A stretch of DNA of 64,000 nucleotides from Hyphomicrobiales bacterium (GCA_900467185.1 UBPA01000003.1:806001-870000); one strand, 5' to 3'; positions 46,127 through 55,596 are shown, counted from the first letter of the stretch. The notes: generated by a model not told the origin, from the sequence alone. Made by a program: numbers and translations.

Positions 46127-46134
46127 GAACGATC

Positions 46135-46404
46135 TTAACGGCGGATGCCGAGGGAAGTGATCAGCTTGGTGTAGCGGGCCTCTTCCTTCTTCTTGAGGTA
46201 GTCAAGAAGCGAACGACGGCTCGAAACCATGGCGAGAAGGCCACGACGCGAGTGGTTGTCCTTCTTGTGGCCCTTGAAGTGTTCGGTCAGGTTGTTGATC
46301 CGCTCGGTCAGGATGGCCACCTGGACTTCCGGAGAACCGGTGTCGCCTTCGGCGGTTGCGTATTCCTTGATCAGCTGGGTCTTGCGTTCTGCAGTGATCG
46401 ACAT
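46135..46404 (-). CDS. rpsO: 30S ribosomal protein S15
   Basis: An 89-residue ribosomal protein. [20 protein letters not shown] and [21 protein letters not shown] are S15 signatures. Length equals E. coli S15 (89). It stands between a histidine kinase gene and pnp; in most bacteria truB or rbfA-truB is directly upstream. Confidence 0.97.
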   Translation of the reverse strand: MSITAERKTQLIKEYATAEGDTGSPEVQVAILTERINNLTEHFKGHKKDNHSRRGLLAMVSSRRSLLDYLKKKEEARYTKLITSLGIRR

Positions 46405-46570
46405 CGTGTGATCCTTTCGATTTTAAGGATTGCGGGTCGCCGGCAGCCGGGATGTCGTCTAGCTGCGGCCTTGAAGGCAGAAGGAGACGGGCATCAAAGC
46501 TCATCCTTATGCTGGCGGTGCCTATAAAGCATTCGTGACGGAAAGGAAAGAGCTGCGTGCCCGGCCTCTC

Positions 46571-46603
46571 TTCCGCCGCAGCGCCCTATTCCGCCGCAGC
46601 GCC
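46571..46603. repeat. 15-bp direct repeat spanning the histidine kinase stop codon
   Basis: TTCCGCCGCAGCGCC occurs at 46571-46585 and again at 46589-46603, with the kinase stop codon (46586-46588) as spacer. On the coding strand each copy reads Gly-Ala-Ala-Ala-Glu, so the C-terminal pentapeptide is duplicated past the stop. Confidence 0.75.
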
Positions 46604-48316
46604 TTGGCCGCCGTCGGGCGCCGGCGTGTTCAGCCGGGCACTGTCGATCTCCACCCGCCACTCGATACCGTCCTCGTGCATCAGGCGCTGCAGCCGCGCG
46701 TCGAGCGACATGCCGAGCATGCGCTCCAGCACGAGCGTTCCGAAGCCCTTGCGGCCGGGCGCGCGCATTTCCGGCGTCAGGTCGGCGCGGCTTTCGCGCC
46801 AGACGAGGCGGAACGTCCCCTCGTCGAGGATCCAGGACAGATCGACCCGGCCCGTCGCATTCGCGAGCGCGCCGTATTTGGTGGCGTTGGTGGCAAGCTC
46901 GTGCAGCGCCATACCCAGCGTCTGCGACACCTGCGCATCCAGCAGCACCGGCGGGCCGGAAATGTGGAATCGATCACCATCGTCGGGGATGAAGGGCTGC
47001 AGCTGGTTGTGCGCCAGCTCGTCCATGTCGATGCCCTGGGCGGCATTGGCAATCATCAGGTCGGTGGACCGTGCGAGGCCTGCGACCCGCCTGCGGAAGG
47101 TGTCCACGAAGTCCTGCCGGCTTTCCAGCGACGCCGCCGACTGGGTCAGCATGGACTGGATGACGCTCAGCTGGTTTTTGGAACGGTGGGCCACCTCGCG
47201 CATCAGGAAGCGGATTTCCGCCTCGGCCCGCACCCGCTCCGCCGCCGCTTCCGACAGCGCGGTCGAGACGATGGTGACCTCCTCCACCATATGCGGACGC
47301 ATGGCGACCGGCTCGCCCTGCCCCAGCCTGCGGGCGTCGTCCGCCAGCAGGCGCACACCCCGGCTCATCATGCGCGCGATGGCGAGCGAGATGCCGAGCG
47401 CGATGGCGGCAAACACCAGTGCCCCGCCCGCCAGCCAGGCATAGGAGCGGCGCGCGGCCGCCTCGACATCGGAAGCCTTCGCCCAGGCGACGATCTTCCA
47501 GCCGCTGAGCACGGAGAACTCCGTGACCGTGCGGTAGCGGGTGCCGCCCTCGTCCGCTTCGCCCACGCCGACACGCAGGGAGGGCACGATGGACATGAAG
47601 AACGGCTTGCCAGGCTCCACCTTCGGGTCCGAGGCAGCCACGACATCGCCGGCCCCGTCGATAATCGCGGCGTTCCAGCCGGGCGACAGGACGTCACGGC
47701 CGATCGAGCGCTCCAGCGACACCGCGTCGCGCGTCAGCGTCATCAGATAGTCGCCATGCCGGTTGGCCGAGAAGATGGGGAGGTAGACGTTGAACACCCA
47801 TGTCTGGGCCGTGCGCCCGAAGAACACGGTGGAGACCAGGGGCGCGCCGCTCCGGAAGGCCTGATCGACCGAGACCGGATCGGACGCGCGGCCGAGCGGC
47901 TGGCCGAACGGAATGCGCGTGTTGACCAGTTGCTGGTAGCTGCGGTCGATGATCAGGAGGTTCATGCCCGTGCCGGCGAGCGCCGAGGACGCGCGCCGGT
48001 AGAAGGCACCGAGATCCTCGTTTTCCAGCGTCCGTGACGAGGCGAGCACGCGCAGCGTCGTCAGCATGCCGTCCACCTCGCGCTCCACGGCCCGCGTGAC
48101 CGAGCCGGTCGAGGCTTTGAGAAGCGCGGTCACCACGCGCTCCTGATCGTCCATGCTGCGTTTCAGGACGGCCATCGAGAAGAGGAAGGAGGGGATAATC
48201 GCGACCAGCAGCAAGGCGGCGAGGTAGAAGGCCAGTGGCCGGCGCAGGCTTTTGCGCAGGCCGGAAAGCCCACTGATCGTTCGGTGGCGCAAGCCTCTGT
48301 TCAGCCCTACACCCAA
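46586..48316 (-). CDS. HWE/HisKA_2-type sensor histidine kinase
   Basis: A 576-residue membrane sensor. Membrane segments lie at about 29-50 and 294-314 and enclose a periplasmic Cache-like domain; a HAMP-like linker follows (315-370). The phosphoacceptor is His377 in REVAHRSKNQLSVI, a HisKA_2/HWE-type H-box, and the N-box LHELATNATKYGAL is near 465. Such kinases often signal to the general stress response in alphaproteobacteria. The annotated start is TTG 48316; no ATG occurs before residue 48, so the start is uncertain. It lies between truB and rpsO with no regulator gene nearby. Confidence 0.85.
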   Translation of the reverse strand: MGVGLNRGLRHRTISGLSGLRKSLRRPLAFYLAALLLVAIIPSFLFSMAVLKRSMDDQERVVTALLKASTGSVTRAVEREVDGMLTTLRVLASSRTLENEDLGAFYRRASSALAGTGMNLLIIDRSYQQLVNTRIPFGQPLGRASDPVSVDQAFRSGAPLVSTVFFGRTAQTWVFNVYLPIFSANRHGDYLMTLTRDAVSLERSIGRDVLSPGWNAAIIDGAGDVVAASDPKVEPGKPFFMSIVPSLRVGVGEADEGGTRYRTVTEFSVLSGWKIVAWAKASDVEAAARRSYAWLAGGALVFAAIALGISLAIARMMSRGVRLLADDARRLGQGEPVAMRPHMVEEVTIVSTALSEAAAERVRAEAEIRFLMREVAHRSKNQLSVIQSMLTQSAASLESRQDFVDTFRRRVAGLARSTDLMIANAAQGIDMDELAHNQLQPFIPDDGDRFHISGPPVLLDAQVSQTLGMALHELATNATKYGALANATGRVDLSWILDEGTFRLVWRESRADLTPEMRAPGRKGFGTLVLERMLGMSLDARLQRLMHEDGIEWRVEIDSARLNTPAPDGGQGAAAE

Positions 48317-48556
48317 GCTCTCTCGCCCCTGCAGCGCCGCGTCTCCGTGTGGACACGCCGGAGGCGCCGCCTCTCAACCCCGGTCCGGACGGCAGATGCC
48401 GGCTCGCACCTCACCCGGCAGGCGCCTCCTCCGGCCGGTAAGGCCGATGCGCGCGCTTGCCCCGAATCACGGCCACTAGACCACGCCCGCGCCCTGTTTG
48501 AAAGGACACGGATTCGTGTGCGCGCAAGCGGAAGGTCCGGCCGCGTCCGGGCCGGA

Positions 48557-49492
48557 TCAGTCGGCGTTGAAGACGCGCTTCGGGCGGAATTCGCCTTCGC
48601 CGATCTCGCCGATCGCCACCAGCCGGCCGCGAACGGTGGCATAGGCCTCGTCTTCGGCGAGCGGTGCATCGCGACCGCGCAGAATGATCGGATTGCCCAT
48701 ACGGATCCGGTGTGCCTGGTCCTCTGTGATGGCAATGTGCGGCAGGTTCGACAGGGCCTCGCCGGTATCGATCAGGAACGCATCGAGCGCCGCCAGCCGG
48801 TCCTCGTCGCTTTCCATGGCTTCGAGCGCCGTCAATTGCGACAGCGGCACCATCTTGTCCTCGGCGAAGGGCGCGACGAAGGAACGCCGCAGCGAGGCGA
48901 TATGGCCGAAGCAGCCGAGGTCGCGACCGAAATCGCGGGCGAGCGAGCGGACATAGGTCCCCTTGCCGCATTCGATCTCGAAATGCGCCAGATGGGGCGT
49001 GCAGCCGAGCAGCGACAGGCGGAAGATCTCCACCTCGCGCGGGGGAATATCGAGCACCTCGCCGCCCCGCGCCAGATCGTAGGCGCGCTCGCCGGCGATC
49101 TTGATGGCGGAGAATTGCGGGGGGACCTGCTCGATAACGCCGGTATAGTTCGGCAGCAGGGCGCGGACCTCTTCCTCGCTCGGGCGCGTGTCGGAGGACT
49201 GGACCACCGCACCTTCCAGGTCGTCGGTCGTGCGCTCCTCGCCCCAGGCGACGGTGAATTCGTAGACTTTGCGCCCGTCCATGACGTAGGGCACGGTCTT
49301 CGTGGCGTCGCCGAGCGCGATCGGCAGCATGCCGGAGGCCAGCGGATCGAGCGTGCCGGCATGGCCGGCCTTCTGGGCCTTGAAGAGCCACTTGATCTTG
49401 GAGACGGCTTCCGTCGATCCGAAATCCAGCGGCTTGTCGAGGATCAGCCAGCCGGAGACCGGCCGCCCTTTTGGTTTGCGCGGTTTACCCAT
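48557..49492 (-). CDS. truB: tRNA pseudouridine-55 synthase TruB
   Basis: A 311-residue enzyme making pseudouridine 55 in the T loop of tRNA. The catalytic Asp lies in [20 protein letters not shown] (about 45-64); [12 protein letters not shown] and [12 protein letters not shown] are further TruB stretches. ATG 49492 is chosen. It follows rbfA by 79 bases in the same direction. A GC-rich hairpin after the stop (48536-48556) lacks a T-run. Confidence 0.95.
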   Translation of the reverse strand: MGKPRKPKGRPVSGWLILDKPLDFGSTEAVSKIKWLFKAQKAGHAGTLDPLASGMLPIALGDATKTVPYVMDGRKVYEFTVAWGEERTTDDLEGAVVQSSDTRPSEEEVRALLPNYTGVIEQVPPQFSAIKIAGERAYDLARGGEVLDIPPREVEIFRLSLLGCTPHLAHFEIECGKGTYVRSLARDFGRDLGCFGHIASLRRSFVAPFAEDKMVPLSQLTALEAMESDEDRLAALDAFLIDTGEALSNLPHIAITEDQAHRIRMGNPIILRGRDAPLAEDEAYATVRGRLVAIGEIGEGEFRPKRVFNAD

Positions 49493-49571
49493 CGTCTTGT
49501 CGTTCCACTGTTCGTGTCGGTTTCGTCGACCCCTGGGGGGCCGCTTCACTGTGCAGGCTCGTCCTGCCGCC

Positions 49572-49985
49572 CTAGCGGTCGTCGGCCTCGTCGTCGCTTG
49601 GACCAAGGTCGCGGGCGACATCGGGCGACCGCAGAAGGTCGTCGATCTTCTTGTAGTTGTCGAAGCTCGTATCGTCCTTGAAGCGCACTTCCGGCATGTA
49701 TTTCATCTGGCGCAGATGCGGCGACAGGCGGCCACGCAGGAACTTGGCATGCCGGTTCAGCGCGTCGATGATATCGGCATGATCGGCGACACCAAGCGGC
49801 GTCACATAAGCCGTGGCCACCTTCAGGTCGCTCGACATGCGGACTTCCGAGATGGAGATCACCGTGCTTTCGATCAGCGCATCGCGCACCTCTCCCCGCT
49901 GCAGAACCTGGACCAGGGCTGCGCGGACTTGTTCGCCGACCCGCAGCATGCGCTGGGTGCGGCCCGAAGAGGTGGATTTGGCCAT
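49572..49985 (-). CDS. rbfA: Ribosome-binding factor A
   Basis: A 137-residue KH-type protein needed for 30S maturation. [20 protein letters not shown] near the start and [22 protein letters not shown] are typical of RbfA, and the C-terminus carries an acidic tail. ATG 49985 ([15 protein letters not shown]) is chosen over the longer frame. infB, often directly upstream, is not here; a divergent amidotransferase gene follows instead. Confidence 0.94.
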   Translation of the reverse strand: MAKSTSSGRTQRMLRVGEQVRAALVQVLQRGEVRDALIESTVISISEVRMSSDLKVATAYVTPLGVADHADIIDALNRHAKFLRGRLSPHLRQMKYMPEVRFKDDTSFDNYKKIDDLLRSPDVARDLGPSDDEADDR

Positions 49986-50163
49986 GATATATCCAGTATC
50001 GAGCGCCGATCTCGGCGCGATTGAGGCGGTGCAATGCCTCTTTCGCGGCGGAAGGTCAAGGCTCGGCGCGCAAAAGTCCCGCAAATGCGGGCTTGCGCCA
50101 CCCTCTTGAACCAAATCTCCGCACATGATCTCTATCCGGCAACGTCACGCCTGCGGAGCCGCC

Positions 50164-50904
50164 ATGCACGTCCTCGTCGTCGAAAACATGCCCCATTCGG
50201 ATCTCGGTCTCGTCGGCGTCGCGCTGGCGGAAGCGGGCGCAGGACTCGATATCCGCAAGGCCTATGCGGGCGATGCCCTGCCGGCCGGCCCGGACGCCTA
50301 TGATGGCATGGTGGTGCTGGGCGGGGAGCAGAGCGCGCGCGACGATACGCTCCATCCCTATCTGCCGGCGCTTTGCGATCTGATGCGCCGGTTCACCGAG
50401 ACGGACCGGGCGGTGCTGGGCATCTGCCTCGGCAGCCAGCTTCTCGCCCGGGCCCATGGCGGCGACAATCGTCTGGGCGCGGCGCGCGAGTTCGGCTGGC
50501 ACGAGATCGGGCTGACGGCGGCGGGACAGGCGGACCCGGTTCTGTCGGCCGCCGGCGCACGCTTTCCGGCCTTCCAGTGGCATTCCGACACCTTCACCCT
50601 GCCGCAGGCAGCGAAGGTTCTGGCGGGCAACGAAGCGGTTCCGCTGCAGGCCTTCCGCATCGGCCGGGCGAGCTACGGGATGCAGTTCCACTTCGAGGCG
50701 GGAACGGCCGTCATCGCCAGATGGAAAGCTATCTACAAGGACCAGATCGACCGGATCGACCCCGGCTGGCTCGCCCGCGCCGCAGATCTCGAAGCGCAGC
50801 ACGGTGCCGCGTCGGACACAGCGGGCCTCGCGCTCGCACGCGCCTGGGTCCGCAGGATCGTTGGGGCGCAGGATAGGGCGGCGGCACGGGTAGATGCGGC
50901 CTGA
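50164..50904 (+). CDS. Class I glutamine amidotransferase-like protein
   Basis: A 246-residue GATase domain protein. The nucleophile elbow is VLGICLGSQLLARAHGG with its Cys near residue 92, FQWHSDTF is around 140 and MQFHFEAGT supplies the catalytic His near 180 and Glu. It stands alone without a synthetase domain, like the YfeJ/PuuD-type stand-alone hydrolases, so it may cleave gamma-glutamyl compounds. The start is ATG 50164. Divergent from rbfA. Confidence 0.85.
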   Translation: MHVLVVENMPHSDLGLVGVALAEAGAGLDIRKAYAGDALPAGPDAYDGMVVLGGEQSARDDTLHPYLPALCDLMRRFTETDRAVLGICLGSQLLARAHGGDNRLGAAREFGWHEIGLTAAGQADPVLSAAGARFPAFQWHSDTFTLPQAAKVLAGNEAVPLQAFRIGRASYGMQFHFEAGTAVIARWKAIYKDQIDRIDPGWLARAADLEAQHGAASDTAGLALARAWVRRIVGAQDRAAARVDAA

Positions 50905-51032
50905 GGCTCCGGTCATCGAGCGTTTGTCAGCGGTGACGAAACCCGGGTCCACCATTGCAGCCTAGGTTTCTTCCACCTATGTTCGTCATCATGAACAGGT
51001 GGAGGACACGCCGGTTTCCGGCGTGCAAGGCA

Positions 51033-51827
51033 ATGATGACGAACCACACCGGCCGGGCCCAGACCCCTTCCTATCGTGACCGGGCCTTTCGCGACGGGGT
51101 CGCCGCCCGCATCAAGGCCGTCCGACATGCCAGCGTGCCGCTCGCAGGCCTGTGCGCCGGCATGATCCTCGCCAGCCTCTACGGTGCATCCGGCCCGGTG
51201 GCGGCCGCGGATTGTGAGGCGACACCGAATGCCGGGATCGATTGGAGCGGCTGCAGCAAAGCCAATCTGATGCTGCCCTCGAGCACCCTGACCAAGGCGG
51301 TTCTGGCGGGCGCCAACCTGTCGGCCACCGACCTCGGCAGTTCGGATCTGACGGAGGCGAACCTCGAAAAAGCCACGCTGATCCGGGCATCGCTGAGCGG
51401 CGCCACGGCCGGGAAGGCGAATTTCTCCCGGATCGAAGCCTATCGCTCCAACTTTTCCGGCATCAAGGCGGCCGGGGCCTCCTTTGCCGGGGCCGAGCTG
51501 CAGCGCACCAACCTGACGGAAGCCGATCTGACCGGCGCGGATTTCAGCAAGGCGGAACTTTCCCGCGTCAACTTCTCGAAGTCGACCATCACCGGCACGC
51601 GCTTCTCGCTCGCCAACCTCGCCCGCGCCAAGCTGACCGGCGCGACCTTTACGGGCCCGATCGCGTTCGACGAAGCGTTCCTGTTCCTCACCCGCGTCGA
51701 GGGACTGGATCTGTCGGCGGCGACCGGCCTGAAACAGGAGCAGATCGCGCTGGCCTGCGGCGACGGAAAGACCAAGCTTCCGCCCGGCCTGACGCCGCCA
51801 CCCACCTGGCCGTGCAAGCACGATTGA
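51033..51827 (+). CDS. Exported pentapeptide-repeat protein
   Basis: A protein of about 264 residues with a hydrophobic stretch near residues 38-58 (AGLCAGMILASLYGASGPVAA, cut after AAA) and then a run of pentapeptide repeats of the A(D/N)Lxx type (for example ANLSATDLGSSDLTEANLEK, ADLTGADFSKAELSRVNFSK). These form a right-handed quadrilateral beta-helix. The start is uncertain; ATG 50979, 50991, 51033 and 51036 are possible and none has a strong ribosome binding site. The C-terminal PPPTWPCKHD carries a Cys that may pair with another in the mature part. Function unknown. Confidence 0.7.
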   Translation: MMTNHTGRAQTPSYRDRAFRDGVAARIKAVRHASVPLAGLCAGMILASLYGASGPVAAADCEATPNAGIDWSGCSKANLMLPSSTLTKAVLAGANLSATDLGSSDLTEANLEKATLIRASLSGATAGKANFSRIEAYRSNFSGIKAAGASFAGAELQRTNLTEADLTGADFSKAELSRVNFSKSTITGTRFSLANLARAKLTGATFTGPIAFDEAFLFLTRVEGLDLSAATGLKQEQIALACGDGKTKLPPGLTPPPTWPCKHD

Positions 51828-51880
51828 AACGAGCACGACTGAAACCGGCACGACTGAAACCGGCACGAGCGAGGAAACCG
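51818..51880. repeat. Tandem 15-bp repeats between two genes
   Basis: Units of GCACGACTGAAACCG occur at 51818-51832 (imperfect), 51833-51847 and 51848-51862, followed by a fourth imperfect unit to 51880. The array spans the stop codon of the pentapeptide gene and ends at the ribosome binding site of the following GFA gene. Confidence 0.85.
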
Positions 51881-51882
51881 GA

Positions 51883-52341
51883 ATGGCGCTCTCACCGAAT
51901 CTGCCCCTGACCGGCGCCTGCCGCTGCGGCAAGGTCCGCCTGCGCATTACTGCCGGGCCGATCCTGACCATGGCGTGCCATTGCACCGGTTGCCAGAAGA
52001 TGACGGCCGGGCCGTATTCGCTGAGCGTGGCGGTTCCGGCGACCGGCTTTTCCGTCACCGAGGGCACGCCCGTCATCGGCGGCCTGCATGGCGAGATGCT
52101 GCACCACTTCTGTTGCCCGCACTGCCTCAGCTGGATGTTCACGCGCATCGACGGCATGCCGGAGATGGTCAACGTTCGCGCGACCATGCTGGACGATATC
52201 GCCTGGTATCGCCCGTTCATCGAGACCTATACCTGCGAGAAGCTCGGCTTCGCCGAGACCGGTGCCGCCCATAGCTACGAGCGCTTTCCCCCGATGGAGG
52301 ATTTCGCCGGGCTGATCGCCGCCTATCACGCGACGGCGTGA
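51883..52341 (+). CDS. GFA-family zinc protein (Mss4-like fold)
   Basis: A 152-residue protein with the GFA cysteine pattern: ACRCGKVRL, ACHCTGCQKMTAG and FCCPHCLSWMF, which bind zinc. Family members were named for glutathione-dependent formaldehyde activation, but the in vivo role of most is unknown. ATG 51883 is preceded by GAGGAA. It follows the 15-bp tandem repeats and is convergent with the ccdAB-like pair. Confidence 0.88.
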   Translation: MALSPNLPLTGACRCGKVRLRITAGPILTMACHCTGCQKMTAGPYSLSVAVPATGFSVTEGTPVIGGLHGEMLHHFCCPHCLSWMFTRIDGMPEMVNVRATMLDDIAWYRPFIETYTCEKLGFAETGAAHSYERFPPMEDFAGLIAAYHATA

Positions 52342-52344
52342 CGC

Positions 52345-52644
52345 TCAGAAGCCCTGGAAGAGAAAGTCGAGGGCGGCCGTGATCTCGTCGGCACGTTTCC
52401 TGAGATCGACAATAGTCGCTCCGATCTCTCGCGTCGGCACCACGGCCATGAACTGCGTGGCCATTACAAGCCGGGTGCCCTCGATCTCGAATGTCGGGTT
52501 GAGACGCGGGAAGGTCTTGGCGATCGCGTCCTGTGACAGGAGCGGTATCATCGTTCGCGTATCCAGATCGCCGAGGATTTCCGCCTGGACGTCGAGGGCC
52601 AGAGCGCCGTCATATTTCAAGCGATGGACGCAGAACCGCGTCAT
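52345..52644 (-). CDS. ccdB: CcdB-like toxin
   Basis: A 99-residue protein with LALDVQAEILGDLDTRTMIPLL, NPTFEIEGTRLVMATQFMAV and a C-terminal helical DEITAALDFLFQGF, the CcdB fold and length (101 in the F plasmid). CcdB poisons DNA gyrase through its C-terminal Trp-Gly-Ile; here the end is FQGF, so gyrase poisoning is doubtful. Start ATG 52644 overlaps the antitoxin stop by one base. Confidence 0.82.
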   Translation of the reverse strand: MTRFCVHRLKYDGALALDVQAEILGDLDTRTMIPLLSQDAIAKTFPRLNPTFEIEGTRLVMATQFMAVVPTREIGATIVDLRKRADEITAALDFLFQGF

Positions 52645-52874
52645 CAAAACTGGCGATAGCGCGCGAGCGGCAGCCCGTGTTCGGCGACATAGCGATTGCT
52701 GGCGGCAAAAGCCTCGGCGTTCTCGATCAGCCAAAGACGCTCACGCTCCGCCTTGACCGCCTTGGCGATGCCGTCGGCGGCCGCGCTCGAGAGATCGATG
52801 TTCAGCTCCAGCGCCTCGGCGACGAGTTGATCGTCGAGCGACACGTCGGGCCGTATCCGGGCAGTGTTCGACAT
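52644..52874 (-). CDS. ccdA: CcdA-like antitoxin
   Basis: A 76-residue antitoxin directly before ccdB (the two share one base). The N-terminal part (MSNTARIRPDVSLDDQLVAEALELNID) resembles a ribbon-helix-helix domain, and the C-terminal RERLWLIENAEAFAASNRYVAEHGLPLARYRQF is the toxin-neutralising tail, with the Trp and N-A-x-A-x-x-x-Y patterns common in CcdA. ATG 52874 is preferred; a start at 52904 is also open. Confidence 0.82.
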   Translation of the reverse strand: MSNTARIRPDVSLDDQLVAEALELNIDLSSAAADGIAKAVKAERERLWLIENAEAFAASNRYVAEHGLPLARYRQF

Positions 52875-53115
52875 GAGAGCGTCCTCGATGAAAACCCGAC
52901 GCATCCTGCAGATCGTCGTGCAACGCTGCAGGCCGCGTCCGGGCCGGTGCCATCAGGATAGACCATCCCGCCCGGAAAAAAAGGGCAATTCGTGACGCAT
53001 CCTCAGGGCCACGATGAAGGCTCCCCGCGGGATATCCCCCTCGCCGGCCCTGTGCTTGCCGAGCAGCGTTCAGCGGGCTTTGCCGCAGGACCGACGGGGC
53101 TGGACGACCCCCGGT

Positions 53116-53490
53116 TCAGACCGTGACCGTCTCGTCCTCGACTGGTGCACCCGGCGCATTCTTCTTGACGGATTCGATGCAGTTCTTGGCGCTGGCTTTC
53201 GAGGCATAGGCCTCGGACTGGACCATGGGCTCGCCGTTGGCAGCCTTGAAGCGGACGAAGTGCTCGCCACTCTTGGTCTCGACGATTTCGAAGTGATAGC
53301 CGGAGCCGGTTTCATCCTTGGTCAGATCGACCGTTGACGCGCCCGGGGCATTCTTCTTGATGGAGTCGATGCAGTTCTTGGCGCTGGCCTTGGAAGCGTA
53401 GTTCTCCGACCAGACCATGACCTCCGCATTGTAGAGGAACTGCACGCGGAACTGGCCGCCGGCGGCTTTCAGGATCTTGAACTTATGCAT
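53116..53490 (-). CDS. Tandem DUF1508 (YegP-like) protein
   Basis: A 124-residue protein with two copies of the DUF1508 domain: FRVQFLYNAEVMVWSENYAS with AKNCIDSIKKNAPGA, and FVRFKAANGEPMVQSEAYAS with AKNCIESVKKNAPGA. The repeats are about 60 residues apart and strongly alike, including at DNA level. YegP-type proteins are small stress-related proteins of unknown function. GGGAGG precedes the ATG. Confidence 0.88.
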   Translation of the reverse strand: MHKFKILKAAGGQFRVQFLYNAEVMVWSENYASKASAKNCIDSIKKNAPGASTVDLTKDETGSGYHFEIVETKSGEHFVRFKAANGEPMVQSEAYASKASAKNCIESVKKNAPGAPVEDETVTV

Positions 53491-53639
53491 GTCACGTCCT
53501 CCCTTCGCTCACGGCCGGGCAGCGTCCGCCGTCAGGGAGATCTACACCAAAATTCACATTTCCGAAATGCCGGCGAGAAAATGACATCGTCCGTTGCGCC
53601 GCTGAGACTCCGGCAACTCCTGGACGACGTCTCGCTTCT

Positions 53640-55466
53640 CTATTCGTCGCTCATCTTCAGGGCGGCGATGAAGGCTTCCTGCGGAATATCGACCTTGCCG
53701 AACTGGCGCATGCGCTTCTTGCCGGCCTTCTGCTTGTCGAGCAGCTTGCGCTTGCGGCTGGCGTCGCCGCCGTAGCACTTGGCCGTCACGTCCTTGCGCA
53801 TCGCCGAGATCGTCTCGCGGGCGATCACGTTGCCGCCGATGGCCGCCTGGATCGGGATCTTGAACATATGCCGCGGGATCAGGTCCTTCAGCTTCTCGCA
53901 CATGTCGCGTCCGCGCTTTTCGGCGGCCGAGCGGTGCACGAGCATGGAAAGCGCATCGACCGGCTCACCATTGACCATGATCGACATCTTTACGAGGTTG
54001 CCCTCCTTGTAGCCGTCGAGATGGTAGTCGAAGGAGGCATAGCCCTTGGAGATCGACTTCAGCCGGTCGTAGAAGTCGAAGACGACTTCGTTGAGCGGAA
54101 GCTCATAGGTGAGCATGGCGCGCTTGCCGACATAGGTCAGCTCCGTCTGCACGCCGCGCCGGTCCTGGCAGAGCTTCAGGATGCCGCCGAGATAGTCGTC
54201 GGGGGTGAGGATCGTCGCCTTGATCCAGGGTTCGTGGATCTCGGAAATGCGCACCGGGTCCGGCATGTCGGCCGGGTTGTGCAGCTCCTTTTCGGAGCCA
54301 TCCGTCATGGTCAGCTTGTAGACCACGGAGGGCGCCGTTGCGATCAGATCAAGGTCGAACTCGCGCTCGAGACGTTCCTGAATGATTTCGAGATGCAACA
54401 GGCCGAGGAAGCCGCAGCGGAAGCCGAAGCCGAGGGCTGCCGAGCTTTCCATTTCGAAGGAGAAGGACGCGTCGTTGAGGCGCAGCTTGCCCATGGCCGA
54501 GCGCAGATCCTCGAAATCGGCGGCATCGACCGGGAAAAGGCCGCAGAACACGACCGGCTGGGCCGGCTTGAAGCCCGGCAGCGCCTGCGCCGTCGGCTTC
54601 TTGTCCTCGGTGATCGTATCGCCGACCCGGGTATCCGCCACTTCCTTGATGGAGCCGGTGAAGAAGCCGATCTCGCCCGGTCCGAGGCTGTCGACGGCGA
54701 GCATCTTCGGCGTGAGAACGCCGACGCGCTCCACCTGATACTTCGCGTCCGTACCCATCATCCGGATCGTCTGGCCCTTGGAAAGCACGCCGTCGATGAT
54801 GCGCACCAGAACCATGACGCCGAGATAGGTGTCGTACCAGCTGTCCACCAGCAGCGCCTTCAGGGGTGCCTTGTCGCCGCCGGGGCTTTTCGGCGCCGGC
54901 AGCTGGTGGACGATGGCTTCGAGAACGTCGGGAATCCCCAGGCCGGTCTTGGCCGAAATCAGCACGGCCTGGCTCGCATCGATGCCGATGACCTCTTCGA
55001 TCTGCTCGCGGATGCGGTCGGGTTCGGCCGCTGGCAGGTCGATCTTGTTGAGGACCGTGACGATTTCGTGGTTGTTGTCGATCGCCTGATAGACGTTGGC
55101 CAGCGTCTGCGCCTCAACGCCCTGGCTGGCATCCACCACCAGCAGCGAGCCTTCGCAGGCCGACAGCGAGCGGGAGACTTCATAGGCGAAGTCGACATGG
55201 CCGGGGGTGTCGATCAGGTTCAGGATGTAGGTTTCGCCATTGTTGGCCTTGTAGTGCAGACGCACCGTCTGGGCCTTGATGGTGATGCCGCGCTCGCGCT
55301 CGATATCCATCGAGTCCAGCACCTGCTCGGACATGTCGCGCTCAGCAAGGCCGCCCGTCGACTGGATCAACCGGTCGGCAAGCGTCGATTTGCCATGGTC
55401 GATATGGGCGACGATGGAGAAGTTGCGGATATGATCCAGCGGCGTCTTGGAGGATGGTGTGCTCAT
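53640..55466 (-). CDS. lepA: Elongation factor 4 LepA (back-translocase)
   Basis: A 608-residue translational GTPase. G motifs are [14 protein letters not shown] (G1), DTPGHVDF (G3) and LNKIDLP (G4). The C-terminal [20 protein letters not shown] and [20 protein letters not shown] are the LepA-specific domain. ATG 55466 is chosen; the frame extends further but with no ribosome binding site. Divergent from the XRE-cupin regulator. Length matches E. coli LepA (599). Confidence 0.97.
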   Translation of the reverse strand: MSTPSSKTPLDHIRNFSIVAHIDHGKSTLADRLIQSTGGLAERDMSEQVLDSMDIERERGITIKAQTVRLHYKANNGETYILNLIDTPGHVDFAYEVSRSLSACEGSLLVVDASQGVEAQTLANVYQAIDNNHEIVTVLNKIDLPAAEPDRIREQIEEVIGIDASQAVLISAKTGLGIPDVLEAIVHQLPAPKSPGGDKAPLKALLVDSWYDTYLGVMVLVRIIDGVLSKGQTIRMMGTDAKYQVERVGVLTPKMLAVDSLGPGEIGFFTGSIKEVADTRVGDTITEDKKPTAQALPGFKPAQPVVFCGLFPVDAADFEDLRSAMGKLRLNDASFSFEMESSAALGFGFRCGFLGLLHLEIIQERLEREFDLDLIATAPSVVYKLTMTDGSEKELHNPADMPDPVRISEIHEPWIKATILTPDDYLGGILKLCQDRRGVQTELTYVGKRAMLTYELPLNEVVFDFYDRLKSISKGYASFDYHLDGYKEGNLVKMSIMVNGEPVDALSMLVHRSAAEKRGRDMCEKLKDLIPRHMFKIPIQAAIGGNVIARETISAMRKDVTAKCYGGDASRKRKLLDKQKAGKKRMRQFGKVDIPQEAFIAALKMSDE

Positions 55467-55596
55467 GCGCCCGCATATAGCAGCGCGTCCGACGCCCGCA
55501 AAGCGGGAAATGCAGGGCATTCAGCTTTCGGATACCATAAATCCGCCACCCCCGGGACCGCTTGACTCCACTATAGATGACTGCAATTCTCTTTTA

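Noticed and set aside
48536-48556. TCCGGCC/GGCCGGA hairpin as terminator of truB
   Set aside because: It follows the stop directly but lacks a T-run; GC-rich stems of this size are frequent here.
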